Assembly: GCA_964023275.1 (NCBI GenBank)
Contig: OZ029914.1
Location: forward strand, 39,089,424 to 39,153,423
DNA: 64,000 bases
Direction: 5' to 3'
Source: Norana najaformis
Taxonomy: Eukaryota; Annelida; Clitellata; Crassiclitellata; Hormogastridae
Shown here piece by piece: positions 24,336 to 38,167 of the stretch; positions within the stretch are counted from its first letter, which is position 1; every line of letters begins with the position of its first letter. The notes below the pieces were generated by a model that made no database searches, was not told the origin of the DNA, and worked only from the letters and a program-made list of their open reading frames with translations. The position numbers and the translations under genes were made by a program.

Positions 24336-24564
24336 CTACAAATGATATCACCATAAAAGTATTTCAGAATAAGAATCATGCACTATCAGAAACCTATATA
24401 AAATATTTAATTCCCGGTATTTGAATCATAACTTAGTTACATTTGAGTGGTTTTTAAAAATATTGTCAAATTTGATCTAATTCTCTGAAAGATTTATTGC
24501 TTTCTGCTTAAATGAAGATTTAACCAGTTTTAAACTGGTTCTTAAAATTTTTATTATTACTCTG

Positions 24565-24731
24565 TTACACATAGCTGCTGTCATATATGTAAAACTGAAT
24601 GGCTGAAGTGGCCGTAGACGTCGATGTCGATGTCGGTCCGTAAGTTGGGATCGATGTCAATGTCAGTTTGTCAGTTTGGTTCGATGTCAAGTGTGTATTA
24701 ACACTTGTGAACACTTCAGGTGTAGTAGAAT
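24565..24731 (-). pseudogene. Unit 2 B stalk exon, truncated at a recombination joint
   Basis: The exon starts normally (TTTTCAG, then DSTTPEVFTSVNTHLTS, nearly identical to the unit 1 B stalk). Near 24605 it changes into sequence that matches the stalk-TM intron of unit 4. The AG|GT donor of the intact exon is lost, and the frame runs to a TAA at 24565. It could act as a terminal exon giving a secreted CUB-stalk form, but no polyadenylation signal was checked experimentally. Confidence 0.65.
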
Positions 24732-25312
24732 CTGAAAATTAAATTTCAAAAATTGTTTGTCGCAACATACAGTGAACGCGCGTGCAACCAGCAAAACGCC
24801 TTGGTTGTTTTTTTCCAACCTGCTCTGAATATTCATCACTGCGACTACTACAGGATGGAAACAATAGCTGTCGAAAGATTCATAAAGAAACGAGAACTGT
24901 ATATTAAAGTTTTGAATGTGAAAGAAGCCCTAAAATTTTCTCGCATGTTTGCTTTTTGGTATTGTGTCTCGTGAAAACTTTCATGTGAAGCACCTTCTGA
25001 AAAAGTATTTGGCTTTCAAATAGAGCGTTAACATTGCGAAATAAGTACAATAGCACTTTGTATCATGTTAAATAAAGGCTAGAAGAAGTAAGGATACGTG
25101 TAATTAACCGCCATAAACAGCTTCATTTACATATTTACCGGTTCCTTTGACAGAAAATTCGACCAAATCCATTGCCAACGCCACGAACAAAACTCGATTT
25201 AGCCAGGATGAATACATCTTCCCTTGATAATGTTTCCTGTTGTCTATATTTTCCGCAAAATAGGCCTATGCCTCCTCAAAAGGGTCAGTGTAAAATCTGC
25301 TAACCAATCAAT

Positions 25313-26254
25313 CATCATCATCAATAACCGTGGGCTCAATGCCCGTAGGTGTCCGATGCCCGTTTCACAATGTGTCTCCACTCGATTCTGTTTTGAGCCG
25401 CATGTCCCAGTCTCTGCAAGTCCGCGCCACACCACTCCTCAATGTCATCCACCCACTCTCGATGTGGTCTGCCTCTTTTGTTCGTACCTTCCATAATTCC
25501 AAACATCAGAGTCTTAATATTTCTGTCATCCTTCATTCTACAGATATGTCCAAACAATCCAAGTTTTCGCTGAATAACCTTCTGCAGTAGATTCTCGGTT
25601 ATAACCACTCTTTCGTAAACCTCTTCATTCCTAATCTTCTGAGTCCATCCGATCCTTAGGATTTTTCTGTAACATTTTCTCTCAAATGCCAAGACTCTCC
25701 GTCGTGAGTCTTTTGTCAGGACCCATGTCTCACATCCATACATCATGGTGCTAAATACACATGTCTTTAATACCTCCAGTTTTGTTTTCATGCTGATTGC
25801 TCTGCTCTTCCAAGTTTTATCCATTGCTTTCAACACTGCTATTCCCCTCGTTATTCGTATCATTATTTCACTTTTGCAATCTAGGTCATATCTCATATTA
25901 CTTCCAAGATAAGTGAACCTCTCTACATTCTCCAGCTGCATTCTTTCAACCACTATCTGCTGGGTGATATTTTTGTCGCCAAATACCATTGTTTTTGTCT
26001 TATCAAAGTTCATGTACAGTCCATATTTCTTTGCTTCTTCATTCAGCATTTGTGTTGTGCACTCCAGCTCTGTAGGTCCCTCCTCCAATATGTCCACATC
26101 ATCTGCAAAACGTAAATTGTTTATGCATATTCCCTGAACTGATATTCCTTTGCTCTTGACCTTGTCCATTGCTCTTTCCAAATCTGTTATAAACACCATG
26201 GGCGATATTGAATCGCCCTGTCTCATACCCCTGTTGGTTCTAAACCACGGTCCC
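25313..26254 (-). mobile_element. 5'-truncated RTE-type LINE in unit 2
   Basis: The minus strand carries the last third of an RTE ORF, from WFRTNRGMRQGD through the catalytic LRFADDVDIL to the end SDTYGH, then a very short 3' region ending in (TGA/ATG)n. Direct repeats AACCAATCAAT flank it at 25302-25312 and 26255-26265. Apart from a few substitutions it matches the full-length element at 47.9-51.1 kb, so it is young. It lacks the endonuclease and half the reverse transcriptase and cannot move by itself. Confidence 0.92.
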
Positions 26255-26701
26255 AACCAATCAATGCTAACGTCCAATAATAATTGTTCTATAAACAATT
26301 TAAATCAGCATAAAGAAATGTCCAATCTGACATTTTGGCAGGCTTTTACTGTAAAAAGCAGTTTGGGCATGGAGAATTTGAGAGTACTGTACTTGCATTC
26401 ATTTTATTCTTATTGAAATATTAGAAATCAGACACTCTAAAAATGATTAATATGTAATAATACTAGAGACTATAAGCGATGTGAAGATATGGTTAACACC
26501 TTAGCTGTAGCTGCCACTGTATGACATAACCTATGCATGGAGCATATGTCGCTCATTACATTCGAAATCTTTTAACCCATTGTCTTGAAAATAATAATGA
26601 TTGGTGATTAGTTTGACAAGATCGTCAGTTAAGCAAAGTGTGGTATCATTTTGATTTTTCGAGAGTACCCACGACCACAAAAATGAACGGATGATATTAG
26701 T

Positions 26702-26932
26702 TGTTAGTTAATCTGTTTGTTATCATTTATTTGTTCTATTGTTCTGATTCTTGTAACTGGTATTTCTCAGATTACTCATTCACCATTATATGTTGTGTCC
26801 TCATTTAGCGGGATTTTGTCAATTCGAAGCTGCCTTTTGCTTCCTGTATCTGAGAATGTATGTAATCTATGTTTGTTTGTTGTTATTGGTGGCAATAAAA
26901 AATGATTGATTGACTGATTGATTGATTGATGA
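26702..26932 (+). repeat. LINE 3' end with (TGAT)n tail, unit 2 copy
   Basis: Homologue of the segment at 12040-12260, with a longer tail TGATTGATTGACTGATTGAT. Confidence 0.45.
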
Positions 26933-27317
26933 TATAACACCGACATCAAATATCACCTCTGCAAATAGCATGCATCTTCTTATGTCATTCTTTCCTCAAT
27001 CTTTCACTGATGCACTAAATTTTCAGCATTAAGAAATCATTGCCTCTATGACTACCATCTTTCTCTGTCTCAAACTTTCAAAAATAAATTAGCTAATAAT
27101 TTGTCTTTGCGAACATCTGAACAAACTTAACTACCCTCCTGACCTTACTGAAAAGAAGTTCACATCACGTGCACCTCGCGCTTCGGCACAATCCGTTAAC
27201 TGGACAAAAATCTAACCTCACTTGCTCGCACAAGTTCCATGCATATTCGTTACCAACTCAGAATTCGCCTTATGTCTGATTACAAAGCCGCTTTTGCAAT
27301 AATCAAATCATTAACAT

Positions 27318-27437
27318 CATCATCATCATCGTCTTCTTCTTCTTCTTTTTCTTTTTCTTCTTCATCATCATCATCTTCTTCTTCATCGTCATCATCATCA
27401 TCATCATCAACATCATCATCATCAACATCATCATCAA
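27318..27437. repeat. (TCA/TCT)n microsatellite, unit 2
   Basis: Triplet tract matching units 1 and 3, with AACATC interruptions shared with unit 3 only. The poly-Ser frame is an artefact. Confidence 0.95.
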
Positions 27438-27908
27438 GGCGTTACTCATTTGGCAGTTTAAATGAGTGAACTTCAACGTGTTTGGTTATTCGTCATGTCC
27501 AGTTTTTTCTAAATGTTAGTTAAACTTTGCATTATCTTCGTTTATATTGTCGAAGTACATTTAGAATATTTAAAGCTGAAGCTTAGCCTAGTATGCATGT
27601 ACAAGCCAACATATAGCCCTACCCTCACCAGCTTTGTTTTTATGAGTCCTTGTACCAAGCCATAGCAACTTTCGTGACCATTTCCTGGAATTAGGCATCA
27701 AAATTAATCTGCTCCTGGATAAATATCTACTTAAGTTCAGTACTATTCTGGAAAGAATCATTGTTTACGAATTTGAAGCTCATTGTAATTATTACATGCT
27801 GTATATATTATTTAGTTCTAAATACGTTTAGATACATTTTTCAAGCGGTTTTATGCGGGCAGAGCTATTGTGTAGTTCATGTCACATGATTTAAAGTGTA
27901 CCATCCGT

Positions 27909-30900
27909 TCAGCGTCGGCCGATTCTACCAGCGTTAATTTCATCGGCATTCTCATAGTCGTCGTCAGGTTGGTCATAAATATCATCACTGAAACAGCTCT
28001 CCCGAAAATTATCTGCTCTTGCATCTGTTTGTCCTCCTCTCTCCTCAATTGGATCTATTGAATAACGATCTACTGATTGATCCGGTGCCTCTTGTCCGCA
28101 CTGTTCCTTGCCTGAGAATATATACAAAAAACAAATCAAACTAAAAAGATTCGCTCTGATAGATTCTGTATCAGTTTGATTGGGTGGCATGTTAAGCAAG
28201 TAAGTAAATAGCCTTTACTTACATCTGACAAGCACATACGTTACATCGCATGCAGCAATTACATACTATACATAAAAGGATTATACTGTACCATTGGCAC
28301 ATATAACCGACGGACATGCGCAACTAAAAGTAACAGTTAAAACTGCTAAATATAACTTCTCCTGGTAAATGCATATGTCTACTGTAAGTACGCATAGGAC
28401 ACGCGGTATTGAATTTTTATAAATCAACTTCTCAATATTCGGAATAAAGCAGCTTAGTTAAAGCTCGCTTCACATAGAGAAGCTGTCGAAGTGTTTAGCT
28501 TCACCTACTTGTACTCTCCCGGCAAACCAGTCGCTAAAAATCTCCAATAGTGTTAACAATCTGAGACTGTTATTCAGTTGAGTCCTCAGACAGGACCGGT
28601 TAAACCGTTTTTGTTATTATGATTTGAGTTTAGCATGTCTTGATAACGTATCGTGTATATTAATAGCAACAGATATGGAAACACTGAAACCAATTTTACA
28701 CCATTTGGCCGATTGTTTGAATACAGTTATTTAAATACTTTAATCTCAGCCACAGACGCTGAACACAGAAAATATGATTAATATCACTAAAAAAATTGGT
28801 CGTGACAAATGATTTTGATTGTCAAATAGGATTCTTACCTTTGAATGCCCTGTTTTGTTCTTTTCTGCACTTCAATGCAATAATGAAACCTACTATAACT
28901 AGAAGACTGAAACCCAAAAGACCAACGAGAGCTAATATCAGCAGAGCGGAAGTGTTTGGACCTAAAGCTATAATAAATATAATAATAAAATTACATAAGC
29001 CATTCTTTTAAATGTGCCTTACCATAATTACAGTATAATTAATTCTGCATGTATTAAGCGCTGCTATCTAATGATTAAGCAACAATCGATGGCGCTGAGC
29101 AACTGAGAGTGGAGGACTTCCACACGGTTCCTACAGAGTAACTGTCTGAGGGGAGGTTCGAATCCGTACTCTACGCGTTACAAATCGAGCTCTCTAACCA
29201 CTCGGCCATCGTGCCACACATGAGCTCATTTTAGGACAAGGCGATAAAAAGTGCAAACAGCTTAATAGAAAAAAGATTATTTGTGAACAGTCAGCAAAAT
29301 GGATGTTATTAATAATAATGAGCTCCAGATGATTATGATTATCCGAGCTGCAGTAAAATAGTTCCATAAATTAGTATAAATTTATTGGCAGAACAGTTAT
29401 GATAAAGGTACTTTTTATTTTAGTCCTGTTGTGCTTTCATTTTCAGAAGCTGGCAAATTTTATATGATTTGGTATTTGGTCATTATTCAGAAATCCTTAG
29501 CCACTCACCTATATATAATGAAATTGTTTTTTAAAGAACACGTACTTTTTCTTTGAAATCTCTCTGCCACTAGGCTTTTCAAGCATTGAACTAAACGAAC
29601 CTCTGGCGATGTTGCTGAGAACGTCATTGCTATCGGAAACTTCTGTGACAATGATCGATGTGGAGCTGGCTTCGGTTGAAGTTCTTAGCATTGTTGTTGT
29701 TGGTGGTATCGTTGTCGGTGTCAAAGTTGTTTTTCTCGTCGAAGTTCTTAGCATTGTTGTTGTTGGTGGCATCGTACATAAAGCTATGACATATAAAGGA
29801 CCCAAATGTTGATTATAAAAACAAAAACCGTTAGTTTAAATTACCAAAGCTAGAGAATCGTTAATGTGCTTCGATAAGTCTGATATGAGATTCTTCTATA
29901 GTCGTTACATAAATTTTTGGCAGTGCATTCATAGAGTCAGCATTGATTGACCGACAAAACTGCGACTTTCATCAATAACTTGCATGCGTTTCCTTCCATA
30001 TCATGCGCACCTACACCAGAACATTATGAACATTATGAAGAACAGAAGATCAAGTATATTACTTCTATGTAGCCAAACTCCGCATAACGTAAGAAATAGG
30101 TGTACATAAAGCACCTGAAATACAGATTTGTTAGCAGGTATCTCCAAACCTTTAAAGGTAGTCATAATGAGATTGGAAATCAGCTAAACACTATGCGACT
30201 TTCACAAAGCAATAGTACAACAGAAATTTGGGTTCTATTAAGTTCTAAGAAGCCTCATAAGAAAATTCACTGCAATGTAGTGCATTTTATTGAAAAGGAA
30301 TGTTACATCCCAATTCAAAACTGTGGGTCTGAATAATTCCTCATAAAGCAAATTTGGGTTTCTTCTTTTCTTCTTCTTTCCTCTCGTCCGTCAGGCTATA
30401 GCCGACGATGAGGCCTGAACAAAATGCCTCCACGCTTCTCTGTCCTTCGTCAGCCCTACGACTAATTTGGGTTTCTAGTAAATTCTAAAAAATCTTCGAG
30501 AAATCTCAACAGAGAATTTACTGCAATTTATATTTCATTTAAATTTTAAATTAAGGAGCGTACTTTAAAGAGATTTTATTCCAATGCGCTGTCAAGACCT
30601 TGAAACAGAAGGTTTTCAGTGGAGGCAGAAGGTGCCATTTCAATGATAATGACTAAGGACAAGGCGAGACAGACGAGATGGTGCCAATGCCTAAGACAGA
30701 TTAAGCGATTTAGTGCATATTAGCAGTGCAATTATAATTTACAAAAAAATCATAATAGTTATGACACATAGAAACTGCATTAATGTTATGAATGTCAACG
30801 AAAAAAGAAAATCTGCAAACTCGCATTAGTGCTTCTATATGATATTTAAATAATAACAGTAAGCTACCGAATTCAACGATAAATAATACTTATGTGGACC

Positions 30901-32581
30901 AGGATGACGGAAAAGCATTTGGACGGCACAGCTTTTGACGGAAAACTGCATGGAAAAGGTATCAGGAGAGGATGGCGAGGCAAAACATCACAACTTGCCC
31001 TCACACAACTACCCTCACTTGAGTACATCCATAGAGAGAGAAAGGTAGCTTAGGATTCTGCAACTTATTATTTCTGCCATTGCATCTATATTTATTAGAC
31101 ACCATTATCTAACGACTAAACATATTTCTATGGCGCTGAGCAGTATTATTGTGCATGAAGAACTTGATCAAGGTCTTTACACCGTCACCATCCGGGGAAG
31201 GCTTGAGCCCGTACACTCCGCGAGCACTAAAACCAATTGGCCATCGTGTTAAGTTTTCAACTTAAGCGCCAAGTACCATTTATTATATTCTAAGAATCAA
31301 TAATTGAATAGGCCTATATGTAAGTGAAATGGAGTTTAACAGGTTTCATATTTACCTCGTTGAAAAGCGTAATAAAACCTGAATCCTCTTCTAGACTCTG
31401 ACCCATCTGTACGAAATCGTATTACAGCGTGGTTACAAGACGCATAAGAAATAACACGTGCTTCTCCTAACTGGCAAATCTTTTGCTTGTTTCCAATATC
31501 TGATGAGCACCATATCTGAAAGTATATTAATTACAATGGCACTCCAGAAGACAGTGTACTCAGTGAGTACTAAATAATCTTGAAAGTTCTGTATTCGTGG
31601 AAAGCATTCAGCTGAAAATGCAATATGCTGACACTGAACATCGAATATCGTGCAAACAGATTAGTTATCATACATCGTTCCTAAGGCTCAGTATCCAATT
31701 TTTCTGTCCCAATCCCGATTCACACTGTCTCTGCATCTTAATTAGTGTGCATATATTTAAAGTAAAGTTGTTCAAATCAACCTTACTTACATATATTCAT
31801 AACAAACGATTTCTTGTTAGCAGTAAACCAACCAATTATACATATAATGTTGTCACAACGCCTCTTTTAAGAATTGACATACTTACCTCGACATAGTCGT
31901 AGGCACAGGCAGAATGTAATTCAAGATCAATTGTTTCATAAAAAATAGTCAAAGAAGTTTGTCCATAAGTCCTAAGGTTATAAGTGCAGTCGAGATTATG
32001 GGCGTAAAGGTTCGGAAAGCCTGGAGAAGAGACAGATCCCACAGGAGCATAATATTCCGTTCCATCACAAACTGAAAACAACAATAAATTAAAATTTTTT
32101 AAATATATTGGCTTCTTCTGGTTTAAACCAGTAAAAATAAATCGTCAGAAATCAGGTCAGGTTTCATTTTGTCTCATTATGTGTAGTGGTATCCAATTTA
32201 CAATGTTAAAATACATCGATCAATGTTTTATCACCGCGTTCTGGATTTATTTCTGAAGCGTCATTTTAATAGGTGAAGTATTTTCAGTAAAATATGTTAA
32301 AATTAGGATTGTTCAAATACTACTGGCACGCCCTAACTTCAACTAAAGAACTTTCAACCTCGTGCCTTCACAAATTAACTGCTTGGAAACAAATGCACAA
32401 AATATTAATTTACATTGTCCTGTCTTATACTGCGTAACGGAGGCGGTGAGATTCAGAAAAGTAATATCTATTACAGGCCTATTCCTACACGTCACTTTTT
32501 ACCTTGGGCATGACACTGAACAAAACAGCTTGTCAACGCTAACGTCATGACCAATGCCTTATTTATCCAGATGCTTTCCAT
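27909..32581 (-). CDS. Unit 2 CUB receptor, intact six-exon gene
   Basis: Exons: 32503-32581 (signal peptide MESIWINKALVMTLALTSCF, probable cleavage near CHAQ), 31887-32071 and 31356-31515 (CUB), 29601-29783 (stalk), 28839-28967 (membrane), 27909-28111 (tail). Together they are 939 bases, 312 residues plus stop, with matching phases and canonical splice sites. The CUB contains VSSPGFP, DYVE and six Cys, one pair more than a usual CUB. The stalk has PPTTTMLRTST twice, which suits O-glycosylation. The membrane segment is ALGPNTSALLILALVGLL, then a KCRKEQ basic stop. The tail contains FRESCFSDDIYDQ and DYENADE, a Y-x-N site. The predicted product is a type I membrane protein; ligand and pathway are unknown. 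It is the most clearly intact gene of the array. Its CUB exons match unit 1 almost exactly, whereas the DNA left of its tail matches unit 3. Confidence 0.85.
29047..29222 (-). mobile_element. tRNA-derived SINE, unit 2, first copy
   Basis: Near-identical to 14457-14632, at the same intron position, so inherited by duplication and not a new insertion. Confidence 0.65.
31090..31252 (-). mobile_element. tRNA-derived SINE, unit 2, second copy
   Basis: Near-identical to 16500-16662, between the stalk and the second CUB exon. Confidence 0.55.
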
Positions 32582-33523
32582 TTCCGACTTAGAGGTATAA
32601 CCTTGATTTTGTCGATATCACTGATGTTTCTGAAATTAAATAGTTTATATATTTGTATAAACACAACATGGTACATTGCGACAGTTTAATTTACTATCGT
32701 ACGACAATTCATTGACAGTTGACTCTTAACTATCGCATACTTGCGCAAAAAAGAGGAGCTACAAAATGATCTCGATTGCATGATAACCGAGAAGAGAGTA
32801 TGAATAAAATGACATGGATCTGTTTCAAGACATTGAATGATCAATAGGACGTCGAAACATGATGTAGAATTATTTATCTTTCTTTGGACGATAACTCCAG
32901 CTTGGCTTCAGTTTGGTTTGCTAAAGCTTACGCATTCATATACAGCGTATAGCATGACCGTGAACTGTGTGTGGGGAATTTAAATTATTTCATTTAGATA
33001 ACATCACATACTGTATAGCCAAATAGAGAGGCCTGATATTGAAGCAGGATATAAAGTTATACACAGTTTTGGGAATGAATCCTGTTTGGCAGCAACTGGT
33101 CTGATAATACTGAACCATAGAAAAAGCACACCGCCTCACTCATGAAATAACCACGAAACATCAATAAGCTGGTGGTATATCACATTACAGCCACAGTTCC
33201 TTTATTCAGTTCTCGGGTACATGAAGGAGAAATTGCCAGGCGTGTGTTTACTTTATACAGCAAAAAAACTTTGAACCGCCCATCTAATATTGCAGTATTA
33301 TGTTATAGTGCCAGATTATAAAACGATTATGTGTTAGTCAATTAGTTATCTAGATACTCAGCTTATCGTCGTTTTGTACCTTCATATATAAGCGTTGCCT
33401 TCGCCAGCCTAATTAACCACACCACTAAGCAAACAGCTAACTAGGACAGTCACCGCAGACTGGTATCCAAACACACGTATAGCACAACGAACGGAATCCC
33501 ATTCAGAGTTAACAGTTGACACA

Positions 33524-33928
33524 ATGTACAGAATTCCTGGACAGCGCTGTATCGAGGATAAGGAACGACGACAGCCGACGAAGTCCGCAACACTCGATGT
33601 ATGTGTGTTACTTCACAGGCTAACACCCCATCGTAGATGGCAGAAAACGCAGCGTCCAGATGTCATTCGAGCCACAGGGTCTGTGCGGGATAGACATTCT
33701 TTACCTGCCGGTCGATTGCTTTTCGAACTTCTTTGTGATTGGCGGTCAGTGTCATTTCAAAGACTTGTTGTGCCTCGTACCAGAACAGAGTTGTGTTCTC
33801 GAGTCTTCTCGGTGGCTGGTCCAATGTTTCTGAATTCGCTGCCCACTTCTGTTCATTCTATCAGTTTCTTGACGTCATTTAGGTGTGAATATAATACTGT
33901 TTTAAATTGCTTACCAACCATCGCATGA
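33524..33928 (+). mobile_element. CR1/L2-like LINE C-terminal relic, unit 2
   Basis: Same frame and length as 18976-19380, with a few substitutions. It was copied with the unit. Confidence 0.6.
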
Positions 33929-36540
33929 CTTCCATGCTAATTGTCTCCAATATCGAACCTGGATTTTCCAACGGATAATGATTTTTGATTACGATTTTAC
34001 TTAAAACGGCCATCGATTGATGCTTTGGGCATAATGATAACAGCGCTATGTATGTCACTAGATTAGATTAGACTACACTGTCCTCATCCGTCCTTCACCG
34101 AGTCCAAGATTTTCCCGGGCTGTGACTAGACAGCATCTAACCATCTGAGGCTCGACACTGTCCAGATGTAACCTGTTCACCCTGTATAAGGTTAGGGTGC
34201 ATCGGTACAAATCGTCGATCACGCTTCGATCACAGGTAAACAACCACCCTCCAAAATCACACTCAGTCCTCGGGGTAATCGAGCAACAACTCCGAAACTC
34301 AGATATAGTCACAGTAGAACTCCGAACATACAAATATTACCGAGCATATCTGTGTTCGAAGAAATAATTCATTGACTTCACACGATAGGCAAAGCAACGA
34401 TCATTTTGGCCACAAGCATGCACAAAACTAGTATGCTTAGATAGCCGGCATAAATTTAAAAAGCCTATGAAATTATATTCCGTTTTGTTTCATTTAAAAA
34501 TATTTTCAAGGCGCAATCTACCTAGCTGCAATGAACACGCTTAGCTTTGAGTACTTCAATTATTTATAATTACAATAGTTTGTCATTTGCAATAACAGTA
34601 TTCACCTTTTATTAATTCTGCTCATGCTTAAATAAATATCGTAGTTTCATTCTTTTGTGCTAGGTAATAGCAATGTACTTGTTTCTCTATAGCGACCGTA
34701 TGGCCTCAACCCTGTTCATTTTTCAATGAAGTTATCGGGTGCGGTCCTTCACCATCGCTGCCCGTTTGAATGGGCGCCAACGCCTTTCAAGGTTCCCGGA
34801 CAGTCATAGCTCGAGATTCAAATCCTTGAAATAATTATAGACACTATCGCAATGCGAACCAACATCCTCAAGCACTAAGATATGCACGGTTACTGATTTC
34901 TCTTTCTCCTAAACCTGTGTGTTACTGGCTCATGTTCGGAATAGCGTAGCGTTTAGCGTCAAGTGATATTAATATATTTTTTTGCCTAGCCTGCAGATCA
35001 CATGTATAGTTCTGTTTAACTTACGTGAAAATAAATTTAAAGAACTCCGGAATCTAGTTCTTGGACAAGTTGAACGAAGCGACGAATTTGATGCAGAATG
35101 TCCGTAACGGGTATTGTCGATATCTTTATCTTCCTGTGGCTTTAGGTCACGAACGGCAATTATGGTATCGCATCGCATGCATATTCATCAGTCTAATTAA
35201 CGCTTAATGCTTGCTAACAGTGTTCGGAATAAGACTTTTTACACAGCGCGCTTTTACAGTGTGGTACATTAATATTAGAAAATATTCTAGTATGCCACTT
35301 AATACTTAGCTCGCTAATACAGAAGCAAGTTCAACAAAAGGCGGGGACGTAAGGAAAAATCAAGAAGATGCATGCACTGTGCAGGCTATAGGCTCCTGCT
35401 CTAGTGAACAGTCTGACATTATCTCTTGGAATAATTTCGAATTTCTCGGGTATTCCTTTTCTATATACCAACACACAAATATAAAATTGTGAAAGCTCAC
35501 GGTATTTCTAAGACAGTGAGTAAAGAACATATTGCAAGTTTAGAAGCGTTTTACCGTGACCTACAAGCAACATCACGAACATCACCAAATGTTAAATTAG
35601 ACTTAAGTCAAATGTTAAATCACACTTACGTGCACCGAATAGAAACAATTTCTTAATGCAATTCAACTTTGGACGTTAATTAAAGCATCAAAATGTATGA
35701 CCCATTTGGACAGGAATTAAAGTTCAATGCCCTAATAACAATAGTTTTAAGTTCATTGGAGAGTTTAAGAGCTCCTTTTATTTAGGATATTGTGTAGGAC
35801 ATAATGGCTCAGGGCATGTGGTACACAATGCATAATTACACTGTCTTGTAATTGCGTGCAGAAGATAAATGAAGGTTATGCTATTATTAAACCGCATGAG
35901 GAAGTAAGTCTGGTTATTTGTTAGGGTTTTTCCGAAACTCGTGACAGACTTTAGTTGCTGACTCTCATGAGCAGTTAAATTACATTGTTACTGGGAATGT
36001 AGTTTCAACAACTCTCGAATATTAAATGTTTTCTGACGTTCTGAAAGCTAACACTAGATAAGTTAGATATACATCTGCAATATACTTGTTCGAAGAAACC
36101 GTTATATTTCATAGCAGTCGTCAAAATCACACTAAGTGGAAACACGAAACTTGCTTTTCCCACAGATTAAACAAATGAGAGCAACTAGTTTTAATTTAAA
36201 CCTTTTAACTACGGCCCTTATACCTCTGCCGTATACTGAGAGGGTTAATGTATACAAATGAGAAATACATAAGTTTATTTGAGTCGTTGGTGGGTAATAA
36301 AGTGTTTGCAATGTACTTTATCTGATTTTGTGGTTATTCCACATTCTATCACTATAGTATAATCACAGTGTAGCCACTACCCCATCTCATTATAATAATA
36401 ACAACCTATTAGTGGTGGATGCACAAAGTTTAGTCACTTGAGCAGTAAATTCTTTGAAGTGTGCTTGTTTTGAGTCTGTGGTTATTGTGCACTATATAAT
36501 CATGTATACCCACCATATATATTATAAACTATATATTACA

Positions 36541-36655
36541 TATTATTGTATAATATTTATTATATTATATTATATTGTATTGTATTATATTATATTATAT
36601 TATATTAATTATATTATATTATATTATATTAGTGATATTATATTATATTATATAA
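36541..36655. repeat. (TTATA)n pentanucleotide tract, unit 2
   Basis: Repeats of ATTAT/TTATA with a few variants; longer than the corresponding tract in unit 1 (22085-22112) and lacking the palindrome found there. Unit 3 has almost none (about 57510). Confidence 0.9.
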
Positions 36656-38161
36656 ACCATGCATATCCACCGTACTATGTTACATGGTCAAAATAGCTCT
36701 ATAAACAAAGAAAGCGACAGGAATTCAAAGAATGTCAAGGTACTTACGGTTTGTAATTACACTTTAAAAATACAGTGCCCGAATATAATGTGTTTACTTA
36801 ATAGTTATCACTCAACATGAAATTTTTAAAACTAGCTTTAGATATTGTACTGACATCTCTGCATAGATGTTTACAATTTTTCTGTATATGATAGCTATTG
36901 TTGCTTAGTATTTGCGAAATAACTCTCCTGCTCCTCATTATTTTCTCCATCTTCAGACAACTCGATATCAGGCTATTCCCCCTTCCCCCACCGAAGAGCA
37001 CCGGACGACTTGTTCAGTGCTACTTTCTTAGCTGCATGTTGGCGACATCAGTTGCAATCTCGTCCAGCGCATCCACATTACATTCAATACCTCTTTGGTG
37101 CTATAACCACTCTTTTTACTGGATGTTTGTCTCACTTGCCGAGCAGCCATTTTGACGTACTGTCATATGAAAGTTACTGCATTGATAGGTTTTTAAAGCC
37201 GCCTGTAGGCCGACTGCCAATTATTGAATTCAGTGTAAATTCTAGCAGTGTGACCCTCATTCAGTACACATACGTTGTCAGCTTGAAAGGGGTAAGTGCT
37301 AGGCGATGGTCTGTGACCCCTTCGGTCCGAATGATTACATGGGAAAAGAGTTACATTTATAGAATGTTAAGGTCTTATCTGGTTTAATAAGTATTTCTAA
37401 TTTAATAATTACGAGTTCATAAGTTTAATACAAGTTTATATCACTAACTTGTTGACTGGTTTTATTCATTTAATTGAATACCATTTTAAAGCGTCGCTCA
37501 TGTTTCTGTATCAGTGGGGTTTTCACAAGGATGGCTTGCCTTTTGCGACAGAATTTTAAGGTACTTACGGTTTGTAATATAGATTACGGTTACAGTCGAA
37601 TTCACAACTCAAGTTAAGAAACTGTTATTATGCTATGTCATGTCTATTTTTAGAAGGCCTAAATTGTTAACATTTGTTGTATTCGTCATGAACAAGTAGA
37701 AATATAGTTGCACAGACATTATATTATGATGATGGTTTAGATCTCTTAGTCCTTTAATAAGACTATTGAGGTTTTCTTATCGAAGAAATTCATGGAATAG
37801 ACAAGGATATAATATAAATTTTAAGCACTGCATACAGGAATTCAGCATATAAAATCAAACACGACAAAATTTCTACTTCAACAAACACATGCATAAGGAC
37901 TACTTGTTTTATGCAATCACCCAGTACGATGCAATATGCCAAATAATGAAACATGTGATAAATAATGATAATATGTTGATTTAATTAACCAGGTGTATAC
38001 TTCCTTGTAGTAAACTATAAGAGATTTCTTCACCAATTATGGCATTCGAGATGTCAGAATCTTTGTTATCGAGCGAGAGCTGTTTCTGAATAAATGCTCT
38101 AAGCTGTATTACTTATATGTCTAAAGGAAACATTCCACGTATCTTATTTCTACAGTTCACC

Positions 38162-38167
38162 TTTATT
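38162..38167 (-). terminator. Polyadenylation signal, unit 3 B cassette
   Basis: AATAAA on the minus strand, the same distance after the stop codon as in unit 2. Confidence 0.6.
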
